A DNA stretch of 64,000 bases from Methyloversatilis sp. (GTDB lineage Bacteria; Pseudomonadota; Gammaproteobacteria; Burkholderiales; Rhodocyclaceae): assembly GCF_030696805.1 (NCBI RefSeq), contig NZ_JAUYRO010000053.1, forward strand, positions 124,001 through 188,000, read 5' to 3'. The notes beneath the pieces were generated by a model. That model was given only the letters and a program-made list of their open reading frames with translations, had not been told where the DNA came from and made no database searches. Positions within the stretch are counted from its first letter, which is position 1, and each line of letters starts with the position of its first letter. The translations under genes and the position numbers were made by a program. Positions 26,403 through 35,665 of this stretch are shown here, in pieces.

Positions 26403-27307
26403 TGACGTCGTCCGTCCTGCTCGGCCAGAGATCCGCCGCGCGTCAGGTCGGGCGCTGCGGTCGAAATCGCCCGCAGCGCGTCCGAGGCGTCGGATTGCAT
26501 GTCGCTGGCGTCGCACAGCGTCGTGATCAGCAGACGGCCAGCCGTCTGCTGCGCCTCGCCCTGCATGCTGATGGCCGGCAGATCGCTGGCGTCGCGTCCG
26601 GTGCCGATGCGGATCAGACGGCCGATCGGCGCCGTGCCGGCCGGATCGAACAGATACCAGCGATCTCCCAGAAACACCTCGATGCAGCAGTGCAGACCGG
26701 ACAGCCCTTGTCCCGAACTGCTGCCCGGACCGGTCACGCTGACCAGCCGCGCCGGAATGTAGAGCGCGCGGCACAGCGCAATTGCCAGATGGGCAAAGTG
26801 TTCGCTTGCGCCGCTCTTGTCCAGCAGGGTGTCCATGACCGACTTGTCGGCGCCGGTCTGGGCCGGATCGAAGCACGTGCGGTCACGTACGCACTCGCAC
26901 AGCGTGGCCACGCGCCCGAAGCCGGGTTTGATGCGGCCGAAGGTGCGAAAGGCCAGACGGACCAGCGGCTCGGTCTGGCAGAACGGGCTTTCGTGCAGGA
27001 AGGGCAGTACGTCGAAAGGCAGTTCGGCGACGCCGATTTCGGCCAGCGTGGTCGGGTCGGCCACGTGATGGGTGGTCAGCACGCGCGCCGAATAGTCGAT
27101 TTCAAGTGGGCCGGGCGGCGCCTGCACGTGCAGTACGCGCTGGCCGAGGCGGCCATTGACGATGCGGCTGCGGGCGCCGAGCGACGACACCAGCGACTCG
27201 CCGCTCACCCTTTGCTGCGGAGTGGCGGCGGGCAGGATGCGCAGCGCCAGGCTGCCCGCGGTGCCGACGTCGTAACGCAGTGAAACAGTGACGTTCATCC
27301 TGGGCAT
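26396..27307 (-). CDS. transglutaminase-fold protein lacking the catalytic Cys
   Basis: 303 residues with an N-terminal beta domain and a transglutaminase-like core. The nucleophile motif, normally GxCxDxAH, reads GASEHFAH: Ser168 stands where Cys is expected and His170 replaces the Asp. The partner His206 (GLHCCIEVF) and Asp221 (YLFDPAG) are kept. It is therefore either a non-catalytic binding protein or an unusual serine variant. The ATG at 27307 has GGAG about nine bases upstream. It is convergent with pelG and lies 184 bases downstream of rsgA. It is distinct from the Anbu-operon transglutaminase-like protein. Confidence 0.75.
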   Translation of the reverse strand: MPRMNVTVSLRYDVGTAGSLALRILPAATPQQRVSGESLVSSLGARSRIVNGRLGQRVLHVQAPPGPLEIDYSARVLTTHHVADPTTLAEIGVAELPFDVLPFLHESPFCQTEPLVRLAFRTFGRIKPGFGRVATLCECVRDRTCFDPAQTGADKSVMDTLLDKSGASEHFAHLAIALCRALYIPARLVSVTGPGSSSGQGLSGLHCCIEVFLGDRWYLFDPAGTAPIGRLIRIGTGRDASDLPAISMQGEAQQTAGRLLITTLCDASDMQSDASDALRAISTAAPDLTRGGSLAEQDGRRQA

Positions 27308-27491
27308 GGGTACGGCTCCGGTATCGAATTGATGCGACCGGCCGGATGCTAGACGTGCAGGGTGCCCACGGCTGTAGGACGGGGACTACCTGCTTGCGGG
27401 CGGGGGTGCGGATCGAAAATCTCCCGGACAGGGCCTGTTCCCAATTCAGAACCGGATGGGAAATGCGATCAGGAAACGGATCAGATCCGGT

Positions 27492-28355
27492 TCAATACAG
27501 CGGCCGCTGCAGTTCGTTCCGCAGGATGCGATAGAGCGACATGCGTCCGGGGGCGACGTTGTCGCGCAGGGCGCAGTCGGGCTCGCGGTCATGCGCGCAA
27601 TCGCGGAAGCGGCACTTGCCGAGCCAGGGACGGAAGTCGACGAAGGCGTATTCCAGCGCCGGCACGTCGAGGTGCGACAGGCCGAATTCCTGCAGGCCGG
27701 GGCTGTCGATCAGTTCGCCGCCGCCCGGCAGTTCGTACAGGCGGGCGTAGGTCGTGGTGTGCTTGCCGGAATCGAGCGCAGCCGATATCTCGCGCGTCGC
27801 CGCCGCGGCACCGGGGATCAGCGCGTTGACCAGCGTCGACTTGCCCATGCCGGACTGGCCGATGAACACGTTCAGCCGGCCCTTCAGATGGCTGGCAAGC
27901 AGCGACACGTCCTGCTTCGCCGACAGCTCGAGCACCGTGTAACCCATGGCGGCGAAGCCGGCGAGTTGCGCACGGGCGCCCGCGAGGCCCTCGGCAAGGT
28001 CGCACTTGTTGAGCACGATCAGCCCGTCGACGTCCTGCGCACCGATCGCAATGAGGATGCGCGCCACCAGGTCGGCGTTGAAGCCGGGTTCGGTCGCGGT
28101 GACGATCACCACCTGGTCAACGTTGGCGGCGACCGTCTTCTGCTTGAAGGCATCCTTGCGGTAAAGCAGGCTGCGCCGTTCGTGAATGCGTTCGATGCGC
28201 GCCTGATCCGCCTGCAGCGACAGCTCGACCCGGTCACCGCAGGCGACTTCGGAACGTTTGCCGCGCGGAAAGGCCTGCAGCACCTGTCCGTCGTCGAGCC
28301 GCACCATATAGTGCCGGCCGTGCGCCGACACGACGCGACCTGGAACGGTGTTCAA
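27492..28355 (-). CDS. rsgA: ribosome biogenesis GTPase RsgA
   Basis: 287 residues: an OB-fold, then a circularly permuted GTPase with motif order NKCD (116-119), GQSGMGKST (166-174) and DSPG (217-220), and a zinc finger with Cys248, Cys253, His255 and Cys261. RsgA (YjeQ) releases RbfA and checks 30S subunit maturation. It overlaps the pterin dehydratase gene by four bases and follows it in the same operon. Confidence 0.95.
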   Translation of the reverse strand: MNTVPGRVVSAHGRHYMVRLDDGQVLQAFPRGKRSEVACGDRVELSLQADQARIERIHERRSLLYRKDAFKQKTVAANVDQVVIVTATEPGFNADLVARILIAIGAQDVDGLIVLNKCDLAEGLAGARAQLAGFAAMGYTVLELSAKQDVSLLASHLKGRLNVFIGQSGMGKSTLVNALIPGAAAATREISAALDSGKHTTTYARLYELPGGGELIDSPGLQEFGLSHLDVPALEYAFVDFRPWLGKCRFRDCAHDREPDCALRDNVAPGRMSLYRILRNELQRPLY

Positions 28356-28687
28356 AGGTCGCGCATCGCTTCGATGCGGGCGGCGCAGATCAGGTCATTG
28401 ATCGATACGCCGCGCACGCTGTGCGTCGTGAACACCACGCGCACCCGGTTGAAGCCGAACATGATGTCCGGGTGATGATCTTCGGCTGCCGCCAGTTCCG
28501 CCACCTGGTTCACGAACCCGATCACCTGCCCGTAATCGGCGAACTGGAAGTCCTTGGAAATGTGGTTGTCCGCCTCAATCCAGCCCGGCACGCCGCGCAG
28601 GTGGGTGGCAAGCGTGTCGCCGGTCAGTCGTTTGTGCGCGCCCTTCTGCGGCGTGCAGTGCTGTTGTGCAAGTTCGTGTGCGTCCAT
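28352..28687 (-). CDS. 4a-hydroxytetrahydrobiopterin dehydratase
   Basis: 111-residue pterin-4a-carbinolamine dehydratase (PCD/DCoH family). The active-site motif EDHHPDI is intact in the C-terminal half. These enzymes recycle the pterin cofactor of phenylalanine hydroxylase or help molybdopterin-type pathways; no hydroxylase gene is in this window. It lies between the Ste24-like protease and rsgA, 14 bases after the first and overlapping the second. Confidence 0.92.
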   Translation of the reverse strand: MDAHELAQQHCTPQKGAHKRLTGDTLATHLRGVPGWIEADNHISKDFQFADYGQVIGFVNQVAELAAAEDHHPDIMFGFNRVRVVFTTHSVRGVSINDLICAARIEAMRDL

Positions 28688-28701
28688 GAGTTCCTGAGGG
28701 G

Positions 28702-29934
28702 TCAGAGCGTCTGCAATTTCGCCACGCGCAATGCGGCGGGCGGGTGCGAATCATAGAAGCTGGAATACAGCGGATCGGGCGTAAGCGTCGAGGCGTTGTC
28801 GCGGTACAGCTTCACCAGCGCCGACACCAGCCAGCCGGAACGCGTCTGCGCCGCGGCGTAGGCGTCAGCTTCGAATTCATGCTTGCGCGACATCAGCGAC
28901 ATGATGGGCGACAGCGGGAAGGAGAACACCGGCATCACCAGCGCGAACAGCATCAGTGCGATCACGTTGCCCTCGCTGGTCACCCCCAGTTGCGCGTAGA
29001 ACCACGACTGATCGATCAGCCAGCCAAGCAGGGCGAAGAAGGCCAGACTGCCGCCGCCGATCAGCGCCACCCGCTTCCAGATGTGGTGATGCTTGTAGTG
29101 GCCCAGTTCGTGCGCCAGCACGGCTTCGATCTCGTCGCCGCCGAGCCGGTTGAGCAAGGTGTCGAAGAACACGATGCGCTTGCCCTTGCCGAAGCCGGTG
29201 AAGTAGGCGTTGCCGTGCGCCGAGCGGCGCGAGCCATCCATGACGAACAGGCCGTCGGCGCGAAAACCGCAGCGCTCGAGCAGGCCTTCGATGCGGCTGC
29301 GCAGCTCACCGTCGGGCATCGGCTCGAACTTGTTGAACAGCGGCGCGATCAGCGTCGGGTACAGCAACATCGCGGCCAGGCTGAACGCCAGCCAGAACGC
29401 CCAGGCGTACACCCACCAGGCACTGCCCAGGCTGTCCATGATCCACAGTACCGCGGCCAGCACCGGCGCGCCGATGGCGGCCGCCACCAGGCCGTGCTTG
29501 ATCAGGTCGCCGAAGAACATGGCGGGCGTCATCTTGTTGAAGCCGAAGCGCGCTTCGATGACGAAGGTGCGGTACAGCGTGAACGGCAGGTCGATCACAC
29601 CGGACGCCAGGGTCAGCAGGCCGACGAACACCAGGTCGCGCAGCAGGCCCTCGCCAGCAAGGCTTCCGGCAAGGTCGTAGAACCACTGCAGCCCGCCGCC
29701 CAGCGTCAGCACCAGCAGCCACAGTGCGCTCACCACCACGTCCGCGCGGGCAAGGCTCACGCGCGCCATCGTGTAGTCGGCTGCTTTCTGGTGGGCGTCC
29801 AGCGGAATGCTGTCGCGGAAGGCCTGCGGCACTTCGGCGCGGTGCGCCGCGATGTGCGCGCGGTGGCGGGTCGCGAGCCACAGGCGCACGCCGGTGGTCA
29901 GCACGAGTGCAAGGATGAAGATTTCGGTCAGCAT
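28702..29934 (-). CDS. Ste24-type M48 zinc metalloprotease
   Basis: 410 residues with several membrane helices (about 2-20, 65-85, 100-120, 145-195, 285-345) and the zinc motif HELGH at 275-279, followed by a conserved Glu in EFEADAYA. This is the full-length CAAX protease-like architecture. In bacteria, which lack prenylated CAAX proteins, it probably serves membrane protein quality control. First gene of the operon with the pterin dehydratase and rsgA, divergent from orn. Confidence 0.9.
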   Translation of the reverse strand: MLTEIFILALVLTTGVRLWLATRHRAHIAAHRAEVPQAFRDSIPLDAHQKAADYTMARVSLARADVVVSALWLLVLTLGGGLQWFYDLAGSLAGEGLLRDLVFVGLLTLASGVIDLPFTLYRTFVIEARFGFNKMTPAMFFGDLIKHGLVAAAIGAPVLAAVLWIMDSLGSAWWVYAWAFWLAFSLAAMLLYPTLIAPLFNKFEPMPDGELRSRIEGLLERCGFRADGLFVMDGSRRSAHGNAYFTGFGKGKRIVFFDTLLNRLGGDEIEAVLAHELGHYKHHHIWKRVALIGGGSLAFFALLGWLIDQSWFYAQLGVTSEGNVIALMLFALVMPVFSFPLSPIMSLMSRKHEFEADAYAAAQTRSGWLVSALVKLYRDNASTLTPDPLYSSFYDSHPPAALRVAKLQTL

Positions 29935-30074
29935 GATGGAGAGCCTCGGGTGGATGCGGTTCCTGTCCGGCCGAGTCTTTGTTTAGACTCAGTCCAGGCC
30001 ACGTGAGTGTGACAAAATCAGGCCGATCCGCGTTCGGACGAACGCATTAATCCCGCTTGGAAATTTTCTCGATT

Positions 30075-30623
30075 ATGGCACAGGACCCCACCTACCTCGT
30101 CTGGCTGGACATGGAAATGACCGGTCTCTATCCGGACAGCGACCGCGTCATCGAACTGGCCTGCGTGGTCACCGACGCGCATCTGGAAGTGGTCGCCGAA
30201 GGGCCGGTGATCGTCGTGCACCAGTCGGACGAGGTGCTCGCCGGCATGGACAAATGGAATACCAGCACGCACGGCAAGTCGGGCCTGACCGAGCGCGTGC
30301 GCGCCTCGACCGTTACGGAAGCCGCCGCCGAAACCGACATGATCGCGTTTCTGAGCCAGTACCTGCCCGAGCGCACCAGCCCGATCTGCGGCAACTCGAT
30401 CTGCCAGGACCGCCGCTTCCTCGCCCGCCACATGCCGCAGCTCGAAGCCTGGTTCCACTACCGCAATCTCGATGTGTCAGCGCTGAAGGAGCTGTGCAAG
30501 CGCTGGCGGCCCGAGCTCGCGGCGCAGTTCAAGAAGGCGCAGCGGCACGAGGCGCTGGCCGACATTTACGAATCGATCGACGAACTGAAGTTCTACCGCG
30601 AACACTTCCTGCGCATGGAGTGA
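30075..30623 (+). CDS. orn: oligoribonuclease
   Basis: 182-residue DEDDh 3'-5' exonuclease that clears RNA dinucleotides, including pGpG from c-di-GMP breakdown. Asp12 and Glu14 in WLDMEMTGL and the C-terminal His-x-x-x-Asp in HEALADI are visible. The ATG at 30075 fits the family start [10 protein letters not shown] better than the upstream TTG at 30057. It is divergent from the Ste24-like gene and four bases ahead of nadE. Confidence 0.95.
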   Translation: MAQDPTYLVWLDMEMTGLYPDSDRVIELACVVTDAHLEVVAEGPVIVVHQSDEVLAGMDKWNTSTHGKSGLTERVRASTVTEAAAETDMIAFLSQYLPERTSPICGNSICQDRRFLARHMPQLEAWFHYRNLDVSALKELCKRWRPELAAQFKKAQRHEALADIYESIDELKFYREHFLRME

Positions 30624-30627
30624 GGCC

Positions 30628-32244
30628 ATGAGCACCCTCCGCATTGCGGTTGCGCAGATCAACTGCGTGGTCGGCGACCTTGACCACAACGCCCGCCTCA
30701 TTCTCGACGTCGCGCAGCGCGCGGTGGAGCAGGGCGCCCAACTGCTGCTGACACCCGAACTGGCGCTGTGCGGCTATCCGCCTGAAGACCTTTTGCTGCG
30801 GCCGGACTTCATCCGCGCCTGTGCCGCCGCGCTGGCGCGTCTGGCGGCCGAAGCGCCGGCCGGCCTTGCGCTGCTGGTCGGTCACCCGCATGCGACGGGC
30901 GAACACCTGTACAACGCCGCCAGCATCGTGCGCGGCGGCCGCGTCGAAGCGACCTATTTCAAGCAACGCCTGCCCAATTACGAAGTGTTCGACGAACAGC
31001 GTTATTTCGACGAGGGCACGGCCCCGCTGGTGGTCGACATCGCCGGCGTAAAGGTCGGCGTGAACATCTGCGCCGACGTGTGGAAGGCCGGCGCGCCGGA
31101 AGCTGCGGCGGCCGCGGGTGCCCAGCTGCTGGCCGTGCTCAACGCCTCGCCCTATCACGTCGACAAGCCGGTCACGCGCGAACAGGTGCTGGCCGAACGT
31201 GTGCTCGCGACGGGCATGCCCGCGGTGTACTGCAATCTGGTCGGTGGTCAGGACGAACTGGTGTTCGACGGCGCCTCGTTCGCGCTCGACCGGCTCGGCC
31301 GCCTCGCCTGGCGCGCGCCGCATTGCGCCGAACACTTCGCCACGGTCGATTTCAGCGACGGCGACATCGTCGCCCAGCCGCTGCCGCCGGTCACCCCGGT
31401 CGAGCAGGACTGTTACGAAACGCTGGTGCTCGGCGTGCGCGACTACCTCGGCAAGAACGGCTTCAAGCAGGCGCTGATCGGCCTGTCCGGCGGCGTCGAT
31501 TCCGCACTGACGCTGTGCATCGCCGTAGACGCCATAGGCGCCGGAAACGTGCGCGCCGTCATGATGCCCTCGCCCTACACCGCGCAGATGAGCCTCGACG
31601 ATTCGCGCGCACTGGTGCGCAATCTGGGCGTGCGCTACGACGAAGTGTCGATCGCCCCGGCCATGGCCACCTTCGAGCAGATGCTGAAGCCACTGTTCGG
31701 CGACGCCGCGGCCGACACCACCGAAGAAAACGTGCAGGCGCGCGCCCGCATGATCGTGCTGATGGCCCTGTCCAACAAGACCGGCGCCATCGTGCTCACC
31801 ACCGGCAACAAGAGCGAAATGGCCGTCGGCTATTCCACGCTGTACGGCGACCTGGCCGGCGGCTTCGCCGTGATCAAGGACATCTACAAAACCTTCGTCT
31901 ATCGCCTGTGCGCCTGGCGCAACCGGCAGCGCCCCGACATCCCCGACAACATCCTGACCCGCGCCCCGTCCGCCGAACTGCGCCCCGACCAGACCGACCA
32001 GGACAGCCTGCCCAGCTACGAAATCCTCGATGCCATCATCCAGGCCTATATGGAACGCGACGAATCACCGCGCGAAATCATCGCGCAAGGTTTTGCCGAA
32101 GCGGATGTGAAACGGGTGATCGGGTTGCTGAAGCGCAATGAATACAAGCGCAGACAGGCGCCGCCGGGGGTGAGGGTGACCGAGCGGGGGTTCGGGAAGG
32201 ATTGGCGGTATCCGATTACGAATCGGTATGGGGATGATTTTTGA
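30628..32244 (+). CDS. nadE: glutamine-dependent NAD+ synthase
   Basis: 538 residues in two domains. The N-terminal nitrilase-type glutaminase has the triad Glu44, Lys112 and Cys148. The C-terminal ATP pyrophosphatase has SGGVDS at 287-292. It amidates deamido-NAD+ using ammonia from glutamine. It follows orn by four bases. A copy of a 14-base repeat lies just past its stop, at the edge of the foreign block. Confidence 0.96.
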   Translation: MSTLRIAVAQINCVVGDLDHNARLILDVAQRAVEQGAQLLLTPELALCGYPPEDLLLRPDFIRACAAALARLAAEAPAGLALLVGHPHATGEHLYNAASIVRGGRVEATYFKQRLPNYEVFDEQRYFDEGTAPLVVDIAGVKVGVNICADVWKAGAPEAAAAAGAQLLAVLNASPYHVDKPVTREQVLAERVLATGMPAVYCNLVGGQDELVFDGASFALDRLGRLAWRAPHCAEHFATVDFSDGDIVAQPLPPVTPVEQDCYETLVLGVRDYLGKNGFKQALIGLSGGVDSALTLCIAVDAIGAGNVRAVMMPSPYTAQMSLDDSRALVRNLGVRYDEVSIAPAMATFEQMLKPLFGDAAADTTEENVQARARMIVLMALSNKTGAIVLTTGNKSEMAVGYSTLYGDLAGGFAVIKDIYKTFVYRLCAWRNRQRPDIPDNILTRAPSAELRPDQTDQDSLPSYEILDAIIQAYMERDESPREIIAQGFAEADVKRVIGLLKRNEYKRRQAPPGVRVTERGFGKDWRYPITNRYGDDF

Positions 32245-32250
32245 CTATTG

Positions 32251-32264
32251 CTCACCAGCCTGTT
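32251..32264. repeat. 14-base direct repeat, left copy
   Basis: CTCACCAGCCTGTT occurs here, seven bases after the nadE stop, and again at 33527-33540 in the same orientation. The two copies bracket a frameshifted gene and a transposase remnant. Confidence 0.6.
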
Positions 32265-33025
32265 AGACCGCCTCATCAAAAGTAAGTAATCCAAGCATTT
32301 CAAGAAATGAATCTAACGACTGCTGCACATACGGTTGCTTCTCAGTATGAGGTTGAATAAGCAAATATCCCCTCAACATGGTAGTCACCCGCGCGCAGTA
32401 GGCAGGGAAAAATTTATCCGTTACTTCAAGCTCATGCGGATAGCCTTTCGGGCCGGCATAAAGCAAAAGGTTGCGCTTGTTTGCGAGTTCAGGTAAGCGG
32501 TTGTCCACTTCCTGAGCGCCACAAGATTTAATGTAGTCATTGACATGCTCGCTATAGGAGAAGCGTTTGGCTTCATTGACTACGGAAAAATTGAGCGGTG
32601 GGGTGGGCAAGAACTCCGTTTTTTGTCCGTTTAAAGTGATCGGGATTGCGACAAATAGCTGCTTGACGCCGTCCAGGGTTCTCAGCTGAATTTCCGGCTC
32701 AGCACCATGAATGCCGAGCGACTCGTCGTAGAACTTCTTAAGGATCGTAAGAAAAGGGATCACGGCGTTCTTTTTCTTATGACTCTTCGGGTTCAGACGC
32801 TCCGCGTTCACATATCGTCGTTCTTTTAAGCAATGCATCAGAGCTGACGCGGCCTCTTCCTCTGCCGTATAGCAGCGAAAGCCCGGCCATAGGGCAATCA
32901 ACCGGCAAGAGAACCTTAGCGCGACGCAGGTGATTTATCGCGGACCGCATTGAGTCTCGTGACTGGGTACGCGGCGATGCCTCAAGCAGTTCCAAACAAC
33001 TTTGATCAAAACTTGTCAGTTCCAT
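32263..33025 (-). pseudogene. frameshifted hypothetical gene
   Basis: Two overlapping minus-strand frames look like one gene. The first begins at 33025 (MELTSFDQSCLELLEAS) and continues sensibly for about 41 residues to KVLLP. The second picks up as LIALWPGFRCYTAEEEAA and runs to 32263. Removing one base near 32905 would join them into a protein of about 253 residues. The fused product is not recognised; it has a Lys-rich stretch (NPKSHKKKN) and no signal peptide. Base composition is AT-richer than nadE next door, suggesting transfer. The break may be a true mutation or a sequencing error. Confidence 0.6.
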
Positions 33026-33068
33026 GGAGCATAAGTGGTCTACGTGGAGTTGAGGCGTCTGTGCGCCT

Positions 33069-33446
33069 TTAAAAAAAGGTTGAATCGCACCGGGTTTGAA
33101 CTGACTCCCGCGGAAATGTTGCTACGACCCCAGTTCCCACACGCACCACATCGTCCATGCCCAGGCTGATGAACCAGTGAAACGGGTTGAATTCGAGTTG
33201 CTCGACGAACTGGCGCTCGCTTTGGAGGGTGAAAAGAATCTGCAGGAGCAGTGCGCGCAGCAACTGCTCGGGCGGGATAGGCGGGAGGCCGGTAGGCGAA
33301 TAGCGTTGGTCGAACAACGTACTCATGTTCGCGAGAATGCCGTCGACCAGCGCACGCAGGGCGCGCAGCGGATGGTCCTCCGGAACACGATGCTCAAGGC
33401 TCACGTAGCTGAACATCGACGTCTGGGGATTCTCTTGGCCGCGCAT
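33069..33446 (-). pseudogene. truncated IS5-type transposase, N-terminal part
   Basis: 125 residues matching the N-terminal DUF772 domain of IS5-superfamily transposases: SLEHRVPEDHPLRALRAL, then PPEQLLRALLLQ, then SERQFVEQLEFNPFHWFISLGMDD. After MDD, where the family continues into the DDE domain, the sequence turns unlike any transposase and stops. The catalytic domain is absent, so the element is dead. A right-hand copy of the 14-base repeat at 33527-33540 may belong to an end of this element. Confidence 0.8.
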
Positions 33447-33526
33447 GGAAAATCTGGAAAAGTAGGAAGACGATTCGAGGTGGAAGTCTGCCTCAAAACC
33501 CGCACCCGGAAACAGGAGAGGGGTTT

Positions 33527-33540
33527 CTCACCAGCCTGTT
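33527..33540. repeat. 14-base direct repeat, right copy
   Basis: Second copy of CTCACCAGCCTGTT. It lies about 80 bases upstream of the transposase remnant's start (on its strand) and may be an insertion-sequence end. Confidence 0.6.
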
Positions 33541-33605
33541 GGAGCGCCAATCTTTTATATGCGTGAATGATATCCGAATCGGCCAATCTACCTTCCATTT
33601 TATAA

Positions 33606-34979
33606 TCACATTAACGGTTCGGGCGATATCATCAGCCTTACATTATCAATTTCAACCAGTGGCCGCTTTTCCTCATTATCGTCCGATACCAATGACAAGC
33701 TTACTTCAGAAATCGACCATGTCGAATTCTTAGCTTGACGCGCTGCCAAGGGAGATATCTGGTAGATAATTGAGGTTCCGTGCTTGGCATGATGACCGAG
33801 TTGGAAAGAATTTATGACTCCGAGATAAAAGTCTCTGTGCTGATGCTGCGAGCCTGTTTGCTTGGGTAAATTGGCGTACACCCGATATTCAAAGCCGTGC
33901 TTTAAACCAAGGTCAGTTACTCGCACTCCTTCCAAAACAACACTGAGTTGGGCTGACTTTCCAGCCGGAGCAGTAGCCATTGTGGAAATCTTATCTTTAC
34001 TTTTGGCTGGAATTAGAAATTGAATGTTCAAGGATTCGCCAGAGAGCAGAACCTTCTTTTTTGTAGCTAGCGCCTGTGGTGTCATCCCCGAAACGTTCCC
34101 CGTTTCTGCTTGAACGATTTGGCTAATTATAGGGCGAGGTGGGATTGGATCTGTTGGGCCGGTCACGGCGACACTATCATAGCGATATCCAAGCATATTG
34201 CTGCTTAGCATATCACTAACGACAAGTGCCTTATTCCCATCAACATCAAATGCAAAGCGCTGCTTGAGCCAGTTTACGTCGGTTGGGTTTTTGCGTGAGC
34301 TATCAAAGGCAAGCCACACGTCCCACATGCGATCTATATTTGTGTGGTGCGCCCAGAACACCGGATCGCGGGCTGAAGTACCGACTGAACCCATTTCACC
34401 ACCAACCATAACATGCACTGTCCCATGTGGGTTACCTTCTAGACTACTCTGAAAGGCTTCAAAAGTAGGTTGCTGCAATGAGTCTCGTATTAGGGTGCGC
34501 GATCGAAATGCCCGTTGACTATGGAATAACGGGTTTTTCTTGCCCGAATTAGTGGGCTCTCCAAATGATTTAGGAATGCCGTTTGAGCCGTACCAATCCC
34601 AGTATGGAAGTGCGAAATCATTCTGTTGTGTGATCTCCCGAATCACCGATTCGAAGAAGAAAACATAAGCTCTGTGCCACGTTAGGAAATGTAGGGTTCC
34701 GTGGTGGCATTGCGACCATACTTTTGCCATAGCTGGAGGTACTGTGCCCGGTGTGCCATGGCTGTTTGCCCAATACATCCAGCTTTTGTATTCAGTTGAG
34801 GCCGAATCGCTTGCTAACATTTCGACACCCTTTCGAAGGGTGTCTATATCCACAACAGCAGCGGATGTCGTTGCGGACTTGCGCGTACGAATCGTGGTCG
34901 CTTGAGCGAACGCCATCTCTCCAAACCAACCTGAGAGACCTAAAGCGTGTGCAAAATTAATAAATTTCCGTCTATTCAT
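33606..34979 (-). CDS. tyrosinase / polyphenol oxidase, Tat-exported
   Basis: 457 residues with a type-3 copper centre that oxidises phenols to quinones. CuA ligands fit His74, His93 and His102 (CHHGTLHFLTWHR); CuB ligands fit His185, His189 and the HHTN pair at 211-212, followed by IDRMW. The N-terminus MNRRKFINFA with a hydrophobic stretch ending FAQA looks like a twin-arginine signal, as expected for a folded copper enzyme. Residues from about 310 form a C-terminal beta domain like that of plant-type polyphenol oxidases. Composition is AT-rich relative to the chromosome, and dead transposase genes flank the region, so it was probably acquired. Confidence 0.88.
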   Translation of the reverse strand: MNRRKFINFAHALGLSGWFGEMAFAQATTIRTRKSATTSAAVVDIDTLRKGVEMLASDSASTEYKSWMYWANSHGTPGTVPPAMAKVWSQCHHGTLHFLTWHRAYVFFFESVIREITQQNDFALPYWDWYGSNGIPKSFGEPTNSGKKNPLFHSQRAFRSRTLIRDSLQQPTFEAFQSSLEGNPHGTVHVMVGGEMGSVGTSARDPVFWAHHTNIDRMWDVWLAFDSSRKNPTDVNWLKQRFAFDVDGNKALVVSDMLSSNMLGYRYDSVAVTGPTDPIPPRPIISQIVQAETGNVSGMTPQALATKKKVLLSGESLNIQFLIPAKSKDKISTMATAPAGKSAQLSVVLEGVRVTDLGLKHGFEYRVYANLPKQTGSQHQHRDFYLGVINSFQLGHHAKHGTSIIYQISPLAARQAKNSTWSISEVSLSLVSDDNEEKRPLVEIDNVRLMISPEPLM

Positions 34980-35082
34980 ATCAGCCCCTCCCTCTGATGT
35001 GAAATGAAACTTCTAACATAAAAGTGAGGGACCGCACGCTTTTGCACAGTGCCTCTCGACTGATGGTGTGTGCAGTGTCAGG

Positions 35083-35553
35083 CTACTTTGTGACCCCGCC
35101 TTCAACCATCTTAATTTGTATTGGAAATACAGCAGGGGATTTAAGGTCCGGAACGCCATTCATTACCGGATACAGAATTGCAGAGGGCTCGCATATGGCC
35201 TGCTTTACTCCTTTCTCGGCAGACAATGTCGCAATCGCAGTGCCAAGGCTCGCGATTGAGGTGATTGTTTCTGGTACTTTCGCGTCTACCTTTTGCCCAG
35301 CATTAGTCAGGATTCCGTTGGAAAGGGCAACAGAGAGGTCTGACGATCCATAACCAGTTTTGAACTTCACGAACTTTTTGTCACCAGGAAGAGAGATTAA
35401 TGTAGCGGTAGAAACGCAGTCCTTATTCACTGATACGAACAAATATGGTTTTGGTTCGAAGAAAGAGAGTCCTTGCTCTCCAAAGTCCAGACCAGCGCAC
35501 CCACCAAGAATTGTTGAAGCTCCAAGCAATATAGTACTCTTTGCGTATTTCAT
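35083..35553 (-). CDS. hypothetical lipoprotein
   Basis: 156 residues with a lipoprotein signal, lipobox ILGGC with Cys19. The mature part has two further Cys residues (46 and about 120) that could pair. No family recognised. It lies 103 bases upstream of the tyrosinase gene on the same strand and shares its AT-rich composition, so the two probably arrived together. A role in tyrosinase function is possible but unsupported by any motif. Confidence 0.6.
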   Translation of the reverse strand: MKYAKSTILLGASTILGGCAGLDFGEQGLSFFEPKPYLFVSVNKDCVSTATLISLPGDKKFVKFKTGYGSSDLSVALSNGILTNAGQKVDAKVPETITSIASLGTAIATLSAEKGVKQAICEPSAILYPVMNGVPDLKSPAVFPIQIKMVEGGVTK

Positions 35554-35665
35554 TTATCTCTCCTTGGCTATTAACAGGGTAATAAATAGGCCGATTAGGA
35601 TGTAATTCGTGTATGGAAAAGAATGACACTCTAGAGCTTCCTGGGTACGCTCAGGACGTATCGAT

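Noticed and set aside
24762-26405. 547-codon plus-strand frame across pelF and pelG
   Set aside because: Out of frame with both PelF and PelG, which have correct starts, lengths and motifs; composition is Arg/Ala/Gly rich.
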